Positions 1-5,760 of a stretch of DNA of 7,956 nucleotides are shown here, piece by piece. The notes beneath the pieces were generated by a model, which was given only the letters and a program-made list of their open reading frames with translations, did no database searches and was not told where the DNA came from. Source of the stretch: Atopobium sp. UBA2090 (GTDB lineage Bacteria > Actinomycetota > Coriobacteriia > Coriobacteriales > Atopobiaceae); contig DCZG01000107.1 in the NCBI GenBank assembly GCA_002331575.1, positions 700-8,655 of the forward strand, in the 5' to 3' direction. How positions within the stretch are numbered: position 1 is the stretch's first letter; every line of letters starts with the position of its first letter. Made by a program: the position numbers and the translations under genes.

Positions 1-2859
1 GAGGGTGATTGTGGCGCCTGGGTCGTAAGGGTCACCGTTGTACGTCCAACCAGAGAGTCGCTTTCCAGAAGGAATGTGATCCGAGTCGAGCGAAGCCGGC
101 AGTACCACCGTTGCGCCATCGCTATAGGTAGCCGAGTCCTCGAGAGTAGTCTCGTTGGCGCCTGGCGTCGAATAGATGACTGAATATGAGCCGTTCTTCT
201 TCCAGTGGGCAGTCAGCGTGACATCAGAGGTAACCGGAGTCGCGAAGTTGTAGCTGGAATCGTCGTTGTACCAACCGATGAACGTGTACCCTTCCCACGT
301 AGGCGTAGAAACAGAGAATGTGTCACCGTATTTAACGGTGAAGCTCGCATCCTGGCCGCTGGACAAACTTCCACCATTCGCGTTGAGCGTAACGGTGTAC
401 TGGTTCTTCGTCCAGCCAGCATACAGAGCAAGGTTGTTCACTGGCATCTTGAGCGTGCTGAAAGCGACTTTGCTTGTGCACTCGGGGTCGAGATACCATC
501 CAGAGAAGGTATAGCCCGCGTGTGAAACGCTAGGGGAACCTGGGTCGGAGACTGCTGCCTCATACTTATAAGTTTTTGATCCAATGGCCACATTGCCGAT
601 ACTATCAAACAAGTCCAGGCTTGGGGTGTTGCGGCTGAAGCGAATCATCAATCCGCTGCCATAATCTCCAGTGCGGGAGCTTACCCCTTCTCCTACCGAT
701 GCGGTATTCCAGCTATAGCCCCCGTCGACGCTGTACTCGCTGAGAGTAAAGCCAGTGTACTTGTTAGTAAAATAGAAAGGACCACCAGACGTAGAGATGT
801 CTTGGTCTAGCGTCCACGAGCCGTCGAGCGCTTCCTTATAGAAGCGTACACGCCCCCCAGTTTGTGAATCGTTCCTACTGCTTAAGCTCAAAGTTTGCGT
901 CGTACCAGAAACAGAAGGGTCCAAACCCACAAATATAAATGCATCAAGGAATGTGAGTCGAGTGTCGCCATGGTACCAAACTTTATCACTTGGCCAAGAA
1001 TATCCTGCTTGAGCAAGCGTCTCCCCATACAGACCATTGAAAGTATTGGAGGATCTACCAGAGGTAAAAACGATTTTCATATAGTCGCGGTTGTAGTAGA
1101 CGTTCAGCACGGTCGTTCCATCAGCGCTCACGGTCTTGCTGTCGTCACAGGTGCTGTAATGGAAGCCAGTGTAGCTCTCGCCCTTGTACTCGTCGTCGAC
1201 GCTCACCGGAGAGCCCGTCGCAGCGGTCTTGGTATACGTCTTCTCGTAGTCGTAGCCCGTGCCGGTCACATTCTGCTTCCAGATGACCACGGAGTATTGC
1301 GTGTCCGATGCGGTCCACTTGGCATAGAGGGTAATGTCCCCCTTGAGGGCATGATCCCAACTAAACGGAGAGGTGCAGGCAGCATCCGTATACCAACCAT
1401 CAAACGTATATCCCGTCCGTGTGGGAGCAGGAGCGTCGTCTGACTTCAGCGTATAGGTGGCAAGATACTGTACCGGCGACACGAAGGAAGCGCCATTCCC
1501 CTGATCGCCGGTGTTGAAGGTAATCCAGTATCCCGTATCGAACACAGGGTAAAGGTTAATCGAGCCCGTTACGGTCAGCGGAGAAGTTAGTGCGGTAGTA
1601 GCCGTCTTGTCGGTATTCCAACCGACGAACTTCTTGTTTGAGTCAGTCGAGGTGGCGGTGACGTCATCGAGAGTAACAGACGCAGAGCCATCAGTCAGGA
1701 CGACCTTCTTCGAGGTGAGCACGTTCTGTGTTGTGCCAGAAGCTTCGTCGTAGAAGTTGACGTAGACGTATGCCTGGAACTTCGCAGTGAGTGTGATACT
1801 TGAGTCCGTTGTCCCAGTAGTGATTGCCTGGCTGAAATCGAATTTGGTTCCATCGGCCTTGTACCATCCGAGGAACTCGTAGTAGACGGCGTTGCCAGCC
1901 GCATCAGTCGTCGACGCCTTCGTCGGCGTAGCGGGCTCGACAAGCGTATTGCCAGTCTTCACGATCTGGTATGAGACAGACTTGCCAGCCGTGTTCGTAA
2001 ACGTATAAGGAGTTTTGCCATCATCAAGCACAAAGTTGTACGTGTCGCGGGCAATGCCGTCCTTCGTACCGATGATCGCATAGACGGAGAAGCCCTCGGA
2101 CTCGAACGAGGCCTCGTCGTTGGAGACGCTCTCGACCTTGTCGTCGGAAACCACAGACGCGCTGCCGTTGTCCTCCACGTGAACAACCTGGAAGCTGTCG
2201 CCCTCGACCGCTTCGGAGGTGTTGAGCTGAACATGGACGAGCGCGGGATCCGTCGGCTGAATCTCGTTGCCGTCGGCATCCTGGAAGGTGATGTCCACGG
2301 CGAGAGCGTCGACAACGTTGCCCTCGACCACAGCTTGAGCCTTATCAATTGCCGTCTCGCTATTTACCGTCGCGACGCTCATCGTGGTGCCCTCGGGGAA
2401 GGCGCCCTCATCGGCTGCGGCAGTTACGGAGACGCCATTGGAAGCGGATCCGTTGAAAGACTGCGCTGGCATGCTCGGCGTCGCCGGAGTTTCCTCGGCA
2501 GTTGCCTCCGGCGTGGCAGTCTCGGTCGTCACGGGCTGAGCGTCCGTTGAATCGCTGGTAGCGGAATCGGTAGTGACGGGCGTAGCGGTTGCACTGTCAG
2601 CAACAGAGGAGCTCTGGTCAGAGCCGCTAACGGCTTCAGACGCCGTCGAAGACGACTCGTCGGTCGACGTAGACGTCGTCGAGTCGCTCGCGCTCTTGTC
2701 CAGTACCTGTACTGCTGCCTCGCTGCCCGTCGTGGCCGACGACGCGGTGTTGGCCATCGCCGTCATCCCGTTCTGAGGCAGAGCCATCAGTACCGTCAAT
2801 AAGATGGCGGTAAATTTGTACAGGGCATCCTTGTACCGTCTGGCATGTTTTCTACTCAT
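1..2859 (-). CDS. Large secreted surface protein with InlB B-type (Listeria-Bacteroides) repeats, N-terminal 953 residues, 3' partial
   Basis: Reading the minus strand from ATG 2859-2857 gives 953 uninterrupted codons that run off the left edge. AAGGGG (2869-2874) lies 9 nt before the start. Residues 1-36 are a signal peptide: a basic start (MSRKHARRYK), a hydrophobic core FTAILLTVLMALP, and an AMA cleavage motif near 34-36. Residues 38-130 are a Ser/Thr-rich stalk. Residues 143-265 form a head domain seen in many actinobacterial and clostridial adhesins (EGAFPEGTTM ... VDITFQDADG ... FSVYAIIG). From about 295 come repeats with the GW(Y/N) and ALYAGW/LYAKW signature of Flg_new/InlB B-repeats: about 296-362, 363-441, 444-516, 761-817, 820-887 and 891 onward. 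Residues 519-595 look like a divergent repeat, and 596-760 are an unrecognised insert. Such proteins usually end in an LPXTG sorting signal or cell-wall domain, which would lie outside the window. Likely role is adhesion; the ligand is unknown. The frame is certain, the function inferred. Confidence 0.93.
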   Translation of the reverse strand, partial: MSRKHARRYKDALYKFTAILLTVLMALPQNGMTAMANTASSATTGSEAAVQVLDKSASDSTTSTSTDESSSTASEAVSGSDQSSSVADSATATPVTTDSATSDSTDAQPVTTETATPEATAEETPATPSMPAQSFNGSASNGVSVTAAADEGAFPEGTTMSVATVNSETAIDKAQAVVEGNVVDALAVDITFQDADGNEIQPTDPALVHVQLNTSEAVEGDSFQVVHVEDNGSASVVSDDKVESVSNDEASFESEGFSVYAIIGTKDGIARDTYNFVLDDGKTPYTFTNTAGKSVSYQIVKTGNTLVEPATPTKASTTDAAGNAVYYEFLGWYKADGTKFDFSQAITTGTTDSSITLTAKFQAYVYVNFYDEASGTTQNVLTSKKVVLTDGSASVTLDDVTATSTDSNKKFVGWNTDKTATTALTSPLTVTGSINLYPVFDTGYWITFNTGDQGNGASFVSPVQYLATYTLKSDDAPAPTRTGYTFDGWYTDAACTSPFSWDHALKGDITLYAKWTASDTQYSVVIWKQNVTGTGYDYEKTYTKTAATGSPVSVDDEYKGESYTGFHYSTCDDSKTVSADGTTVLNVYYNRDYMKIVFTSGRSSNTFNGLYGETLAQAGYSWPSDKVWYHGDTRLTFLDAFIFVGLDPSVSGTTQTLSLSSRNDSQTGGRVRFYKEALDGSWTLDQDISTSGGPFYFTNKYTGFTLSEYSVDGGYSWNTASVGEGVSSRTGDYGSGLMIRFSRNTPSLDLFDSIGNVAIGSKTYKYEAAVSDPGSPSVSHAGYTFSGWYLDPECTSKVAFSTLKMPVNNLALYAGWTKNQYTVTLNANGGSLSSGQDASFTVKYGDTFSVSTPTWEGYTFIGWYNDDSSYNFATPVTSDVTLTAHWKKNGSYSVIYSTPGANETTLEDSATYSDGATVVLPASLDSDHIPSGKRLSGWTYNGDPYDPGATITL

Positions 2860-2880
2860 AGCTCACTACCCCTTCAACGA

Positions 2881-2906
2881 TGGCCTTCCCTTCCCAAGGA
2901 AGGCCA
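2881..2906 (-). promoter_or_regulatory. Perfect 9-bp hairpin in the 5' leader of the surface-protein gene
   Basis: TGGCCTTCC (2881-2889) is the exact reverse complement of GGAAGGCCA (2898-2906), with an 8-nt loop. It sits 22 bp upstream of the surface-protein start, between the predicted promoter and the AAGGGG ribosome site. No U-tract follows on either strand, so it is not an intrinsic terminator. It may stabilise the mRNA 5' end or modulate translation. Confidence 0.6.
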
Positions 2907-2968
2907 AACACCACAACCGCGTTCAAGCTTTCAGGCAATCGATACGGATATGAACAGAACTTATATTT

Positions 2969-2995
2969 ACTATACCAGTCGCAGAAGACACCAAA
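2969..2995 (-). promoter_or_regulatory. Predicted promoter of the surface-protein gene
   Basis: On the minus strand a good extended -10 (TGG then TATAGT, hexamer at 2974-2969) lies about 110 bp upstream of the start codon. A weak -35 candidate (TTTGGT) sits about 15 bp further upstream. The resulting leader would be roughly 100 nt and contains the 2881-2906 hairpin. Confidence 0.5.
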
Positions 2996-3028
2996 CGCAT
3001 CTGGAGCTGCATAATTGAGTTATTTTTT

Positions 3029-3044
3029 ATGTTAATTTTAACAT
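3029..3044. promoter_or_regulatory. 16-bp inverted repeat, candidate operator
   Basis: ATGTTAATTTTAACAT has perfect 7-bp arms (ATGTTAA / TTAACAT) around a 2-bp centre. It lies about 55 bp upstream of the surface-gene -10 in an AT-rich tract. The symmetry suits a dimeric DNA-binding protein. The Cro/C1-type regulator encoded at 3459 is the nearest candidate, but nothing proves the pairing. Confidence 0.45.
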
Positions 3045-3053
3045 CAAGGGCTT

Positions 3054-3107
3054 ACGTTGGTCTACTGGTAGTGACCTCCCCGCCAGCGACGGGGATTGAT
3101 CCAACGT
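3054..3107. repeat. Solitary two-stem hairpin with a type I-E CRISPR-repeat-like core
   Basis: An outer 7-bp stem (ACGTTGG 3054-3060 / CCAACGT 3101-3107) encloses a 6-bp stem TCCCCG (3077-3082) / CGGGGA (3090-3095) with loop CCAGCGA. The inner part (3073-3102) has the layout of type I-E repeats: CTCCCCG, a short loop, CGGGGAT, ending GATCC. There is one copy only, with no spacers and no cas genes in the window. It could equally be an unrelated structured RNA or a recombinase or regulator site. Confidence 0.35.
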
Positions 3108-3141
3108 GGGCAAATAGGCTCTGGTACCTGATAATATCTCT

Positions 3142-3176
3142 GTTGAGGTACTTGAGGGTTAGTTGAGGTATTTAAG
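3142..3176. repeat. Two 15-bp direct repeats spaced 20 bp
   Basis: GTTGAGGTACTTGAG (3142-3156) and GTTGAGGTATTTAAG (3162-3176) match at 13 of 15 positions. Their starts are 20 bp apart, about two helical turns, so a protein would bind both on the same face of the DNA. Regulator or recombinase accessory sites are possible; the binder is unknown. Confidence 0.45.
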
Positions 3177-3199
3177 ATCTGTAGACCCGTTATGTTGAC

Positions 3200-3259
3200 T
3201 CACGAATGGTGCGCGAGAAGGTAACGATAGATGCTTTGCGTCACGAATGTGTCACGAAA
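3200..3259. repeat. Three TCACGAA motifs
   Basis: TCACGAA occurs at 3200-3206, 3241-3247 and 3252-3258. The first two extend to TCACGAATG, and the last two are 11 bp apart. Helical spacing of the close pair hints at protein binding, but the motif is short and chance cannot be excluded. Confidence 0.3.
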
Positions 3260-3426
3260 TGGGCCGCGGATTGAGGGCCCTATACAGCGCCGAAGGCTGG
3301 GAATGGAGGACGTGAACGCGGGCCATACAGAATCGGCTAGTTATTCAGCGACCTCGCAGAAGTGTAGGACAACGCATGGCAGCGCATCAATAGTATTTAC
3401 CACTTCATGTGTAATTTTTAACGTTG

Positions 3427-3435
3427 TGCTACCAT
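3427..3435 (+). promoter_or_regulatory. Extended -10 promoter for the rightward gene cluster
   Basis: TGCTACCAT is an extended -10 (TG, one base, TACCAT) 23 bp before the regulator start codon, giving a short leader that contains GAGAGGAG. A clear -35 is missing, as is common for extended -10 promoters. The flanks GTTG (3423-3426) and CAAC (3441-3444) form a weak dyad over the -10, which would suit autorepression. Confidence 0.5.
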
Positions 3436-3458
3436 TAGTTCAACAGAGAGGAGTGAAT

Positions 3459-3809
3459 ATGGATCTTCGACTTAAGAAAGTTCGAAAGCAAGCTGGGTTG
3501 AAGCAGAAAGAGTTAGCCGAAAAGATCGGCGTGGACTGGCGCACGTATGGTTCGTGGGAGCGCGGAGAGAGAAACATGTCCTTCGCGCAGGCGTGCAATT
3601 GCTGCGACGTCCTGGGCTGCTCCCTAGACGAGCTCGCGGGACGCGAGTGGCGCCCGTCCTTCTCCGACCCCCAGGAGGAGGAGCTCCACAGATGCTGGCA
3701 GGTCAGCACCGACGAGAACAGGCACGCGCTCCTCGTCATGGCCCGCAACTCGGCGGGCGAGTCTCTAAATGTGGCAGACCCTGCTCGCGCTACAACCAAG
3801 GGAACGTAG
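3459..3809 (+). CDS. Cro/C1-type (XRE) helix-turn-helix regulator, 116 aa
   Basis: The ATG at 3459 is preceded by GAGAGGAG at a proper distance, so the open frame further upstream is not used. Residues about 3-58 are a single HTH_3 domain: RLKKVRKQAGLKQKELAEKI holds the first helices, VDWRTYGSWERGER the recognition helix and wing, and CDVLGCSLDELAG the closing helix. The ~55-residue tail (PQEEELHRCW ... HALLVMARNSA) is probably helical and may mediate dimerisation. It is the first gene of the rightward run, 60 bp before the DUF2806-like gene. In mobile modules such proteins commonly repress their own promoter or that of the recombinase. An XRE role is seen directly; the target is inferred. 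Codon use becomes more GC-rich after residue 30, nearer to the recombinase. Confidence 0.9.
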   Translation: MDLRLKKVRKQAGLKQKELAEKIGVDWRTYGSWERGERNMSFAQACNCCDVLGCSLDELAGREWRPSFSDPQEEELHRCWQVSTDENRHALLVMARNSAGESLNVADPARATTKGT

Positions 3810-3869
3810 CCAGTGAGAGAGACGCTTGAAGGCGAGATAAGATTTCGGTAGATGGATGGGGTGGAAATA

Positions 3870-4775
3870 ATGAGTCCAGATGGAACGCCGGATATCTCGG
3901 ATGCCACGAAGGTCATCGAGGCAACGGACAAGCTGGCTGCCACGTTTGGAAAGGTGTTCCCGGGGATTACCGACTGGAGCGCAGACGTTCATGAGAGCGG
4001 TAGGACAAGCAGAATCCTACGTGACGTCAAGAAAATAATGGCTGCGCAGAAAGAGCTTGGCCTGAGCGATGAGACGACCGACTTCCTCTCCTCTGATGCC
4101 ATCAGGAGACACGGAAGGTACGAACGTTTCGAGGGTATCGCATTGAACGCCATCCCATCAATTCGTAGTAACAACCGGGCTGGTGAAATCGATAGTGAGT
4201 GGGCCGAGAGGTTCTTCGACAACGCAAGCGTAGTGTACGATGAGGAGATGCAGAAGGTCTGGTCAGCTCTTCTGGCCGGCGAGGCCAACGAGCCCGGCAC
4301 GTTCTCGAAGCGCACGATGTCGATACTCGCCGACATGAGCGCGGAGGACGCGAGATTGTTTCGAACCCTCTGCGGATATTGCTTCATCCCGTATTCCGAC
4401 GCAGGCGAGTCCGTGGAGAGTGAGGATCCCGTCGTCATCATGATTCCCGACAAGGAGCGCACCAGTTACAACGATGGCGCGCTGTCGGTCGAGGGCGTGA
4501 GCACCCTAATATCGTATGGGCTCGTTGTCACCGCCGTCTCGAGGGTGCTGACATTTGACCAGGTGGGTTATCCCATCTACCTTGACACTCCCAAAGGTAG
4601 ATTTGCCATGGTTAGTCATCAGCACGACGAACTGAAGCTCATCTTCAAATATGCGGTGCTTACGCCCGCTGGTTGCGAGCTCGCCAAGCTATGCGAATTC
4701 GCGTCAGCTGATGACTTCATCAGAGTCCTCACTAACTTATGCGAACCGAAGAACGTTACGGTCGTGAAGGTGTAG
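3870..4775 (+). CDS. DUF2806-like protein of unknown function, candidate defence or accessory gene
   Basis: GGGGTGG (3858-3864) is 5 nt before ATG 3870, so I prefer this start (301 aa). An in-frame ATG at 3852 adds six residues but has no ribosome site. The N-terminus (DISDATKVIEATDKLAATFG) and the central block match what I know of the DUF2806 family: WAERFFDNASVVYDEEMQKV, then WSALLAGEANEPGTFSKRTM, then ILADMSAEDARLF. The block lies at about residues 111-164 in this numbering. It resembles the Abi-alpha/DUF4393 layout, where an LLAGE-type helix precedes a helical bundle. The C-terminal half (about 165-301) is alpha/beta with no motif I recognise. There is no signal peptide or clear membrane span, so it is probably cytosolic. 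DUF2806 has no established biochemistry. Its place between an XRE regulator, a TA-chaperone operon and a recombinase suggests phage defence or element maintenance, which is inference. Confidence 0.82.
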   Translation: MSPDGTPDISDATKVIEATDKLAATFGKVFPGITDWSADVHESGRTSRILRDVKKIMAAQKELGLSDETTDFLSSDAIRRHGRYERFEGIALNAIPSIRSNNRAGEIDSEWAERFFDNASVVYDEEMQKVWSALLAGEANEPGTFSKRTMSILADMSAEDARLFRTLCGYCFIPYSDAGESVESEDPVVIMIPDKERTSYNDGALSVEGVSTLISYGLVVTAVSRVLTFDQVGYPIYLDTPKGRFAMVSHQHDELKLIFKYAVLTPAGCELAKLCEFASADDFIRVLTNLCEPKNVTVVKV

Positions 4776-4800
4776 GACTGACGCTGGCATCTACAAGAGT

Positions 4801-4852
4801 GCCCCGGTGAGTCTGCCAAGACAATCCACCAGGGCAGGGCCTCGAAGGGAGG
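4801..4852 (+). repeat. Upstream copy (A) of the 51-bp direct repeat flanking the TAC operon
   Basis: Positions 4802-4852 match 6245-6295 at 49 of 51 bases; the differences are 4814 T/6257 C and 4831 A/6274 G. The copy folds into a 9-bp stem (4801-4809 with 4827-4835) with one C-A mismatch and a 17-nt loop. It ends in AAGGGAGG, a strong ribosome site that here is not followed by an obvious gene start. This looks like a duplicated recombinase leader left in front of the inserted TAC cassette. Confidence 0.9.
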
Positions 4853-4890
4853 AATATTGGACCGACGAATCTCGCCACACGCCAACGTTC

Positions 4891-4933
4891 TTGACCTTTC
4901 GGCGAATATTCTAGGGTATTTTACATATATGTA
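4891..4933 (+). promoter_or_regulatory. Candidate promoter and 12-bp palindromic operator of the TAC operon
   Basis: TTGACC (4891-4896) is a good -35. A -10 is less clear: TATTTT at 4917-4922 is 20 bp away, and TAGGGT is closer but poor. Immediately downstream, TACATATATGTA (4922-4933) is a perfect 12-bp palindrome ending 7 bp before the GGAGG ribosome site of the toxin gene. Antitoxins of HigA type normally repress their operon through such palindromes, so this is the prime operator candidate. Confidence 0.5.
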
Positions 4934-4949
4934 TATTATTGGAGGATAG

Positions 4950-5381
4950 ATGGGGGAAGAGTACACGATTCGAGAGCATGAAATAGGATGTGGCTATTCA
5001 GTCCTTGTTCTGGCTCCGTATGATCCCTCGCGAGATGACTTCCTCCAGAAGATGAGGAAAGACAGGAAGTCAGTCGAACGGTATCGATTGATCACGCGAG
5101 CCGCAGGCAAGGTTTGCGAGTTCGGAGTCATGAAGGCAAGACAGATCGAGCTGCTCAGGACCATCGACGCCAGCCTATCGCTCTTCGAGATTTTCATTGG
5201 AGGCGAGGTGATCAGGGTCATGACTTACGTAGGGAAGAGAGCCGGAGGAGGGCAGGAGGAGTGCGTGCTTCTGTTTGATTTCAAGGGACACCAAGGGAAG
5301 ACGGGAAAGATCTCGTCGAGCGACCTTATCAAGGGAAAGAAACTCGCGGGCATCGCAGCAGAACTGATGGGAGGAGAGTGA
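4950..5381 (+). CDS. RelE/HigB-like toxin of a toxin-antitoxin-chaperone operon, 143 aa
   Basis: GGAGG (4941-4945) lies 4 nt before ATG 4950. The protein is small, basic and without membrane segments. The second half follows the RelE/ParE/HigB fold pattern: helix VMKARQIELLRTIDASLSLF, strands FEIFIGGEVIRVMTYV and ECVLLFDFKGHQ, a basic GKTGKISSSDLIKGKK segment, and a terminal helix LAGIAAELM. In HigB/Gp49 toxins the strand-borne Arg and the basic or His residues near the C-terminus bind and cleave ribosome-bound mRNA. Here R89, K112, H114 and K117 are the candidates. The first ~55 residues are longer than in minimal RelE toxins. The toxin-first order, with the antitoxin 1 nt downstream, matches higBA-type operons. 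The assignment rests on fold pattern plus context, so the subfamily is uncertain; another mRNA interferase is possible. Confidence 0.72.
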   Translation: MGEEYTIREHEIGCGYSVLVLAPYDPSRDDFLQKMRKDRKSVERYRLITRAAGKVCEFGVMKARQIELLRTIDASLSLFEIFIGGEVIRVMTYVGKRAGGGQEECVLLFDFKGHQGKTGKISSSDLIKGKKLAGIAAELMGGE

Positions 5382-5382
5382 C

Positions 5383-5760
5383 ATGGCCATTGTTAAGAGC
5401 GACAGCTTTGAGGACGCCCTCCTGGGTGAAGAGACGGAGTCCGAGATCGCATTCGACCACGCCATGGATATCGCCGGGATGACGTATGACTTTATGCTCA
5501 AACGCGGAATGACACGGACGGACCTTGCGAGGGCCATGGGAAAGAGGCCCAACCAGGTGACTCGCATCCTCCAGGCCCAGGGCAACATGACGCTGATGTC
5601 GATGGCATCAATCGAGAAGGCGCTGAAGATCAGGTTTCGGATTGTGCCGACATCGGGTGACCAACGCGAGGCGTCTTCTTCGTTCGTGCCAGTTTCCACA
5701 ATGAGGGAGGGCACTTGGAAGCCCTCGGACGTCTCCTACGTGGCGGGGGCGAGCAGATGA
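5383..5760 (+). CDS. HigA-like XRE antitoxin with C-terminal chaperone-addiction-type tail, 125 aa
   Basis: The start lies 1 nt after the toxin stop, with GGGAGGAG (5369-5376) inside the toxin gene, so the two are translationally linked. Residues 1-32 are an acidic N-terminal arm. Residues about 33-88 are a Cro/C1-type HTH: YDFMLKRGMTRTDLARAMG, then KRPNQVTRILQAQGNMTL, then ASIEKALKIRFRIVP. This resembles HigA-family antitoxins. A 37-residue tail follows (89-125: low-complexity start, then SFVPVS, TWKPSDVSYV) with scattered aromatic and hydrophobic residues. In TAC systems a short C-terminal chaperone addiction domain (ChAD) destabilises the antitoxin unless a SecB-like chaperone binds it; this tail is the candidate. 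The last codons overlap the next gene by 4 nt (ATGA). The protein should neutralise the toxin and repress the operon. Confidence 0.82.
   Translation: MAIVKSDSFEDALLGEETESEIAFDHAMDIAGMTYDFMLKRGMTRTDLARAMGKRPNQVTRILQAQGNMTLMSMASIEKALKIRFRIVPTSGDQREASSSFVPVSTMREGTWKPSDVSYVAGASR

Larger units (their letters stand above)
2860..3458. other. 600-bp divergent intergenic region without a convincing gene
   Basis: This stretch separates the leftward surface-protein gene from the rightward regulator. No reading frame here has both a ribosome site and a recognisable protein. An open frame continuing upstream from the regulator to 3231 has no ribosome site and low-complexity, unmatched residues. The region is rich in signals, listed separately: a leader hairpin, two promoters, a 16-bp palindrome, a CRISPR-repeat-like hairpin and two sets of short direct repeats. 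About 3260-3400 shows nothing I can interpret. Confidence 0.7.

Noticed and set aside
895..1443. Plus-strand open frame of 182 codons
   Set aside because: It is antisense to the adhesin, whose minus-strand frame is continuous with clear repeat signatures. There is no ribosome site and no recognisable domain.
3054..3107. A CRISPR array
   Set aside because: There is only one repeat-like unit, with no second copy at spacer distance and no cas genes in the window.
3231..3458. N-terminal extension of the XRE regulator
   Set aside because: It has no ribosome site and no family similarity. The ATG at 3459 has GAGAGGAG upstream and begins exactly at the HTH domain.
4771..4795. TGTAG...CTACA stem as terminator after the DUF2806-like gene
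   Set aside because: It is only 5 bp with a 15-nt loop and no T-tract, and overlaps the stop codon. It is not convincing.
5715..5756. TTG start adding 14 residues to the SecB-like protein
   Set aside because: The ATG at 5757 overlaps the antitoxin stop as ATGA with a G-rich ribosome site. The extension reads as out-of-frame antitoxin sequence.
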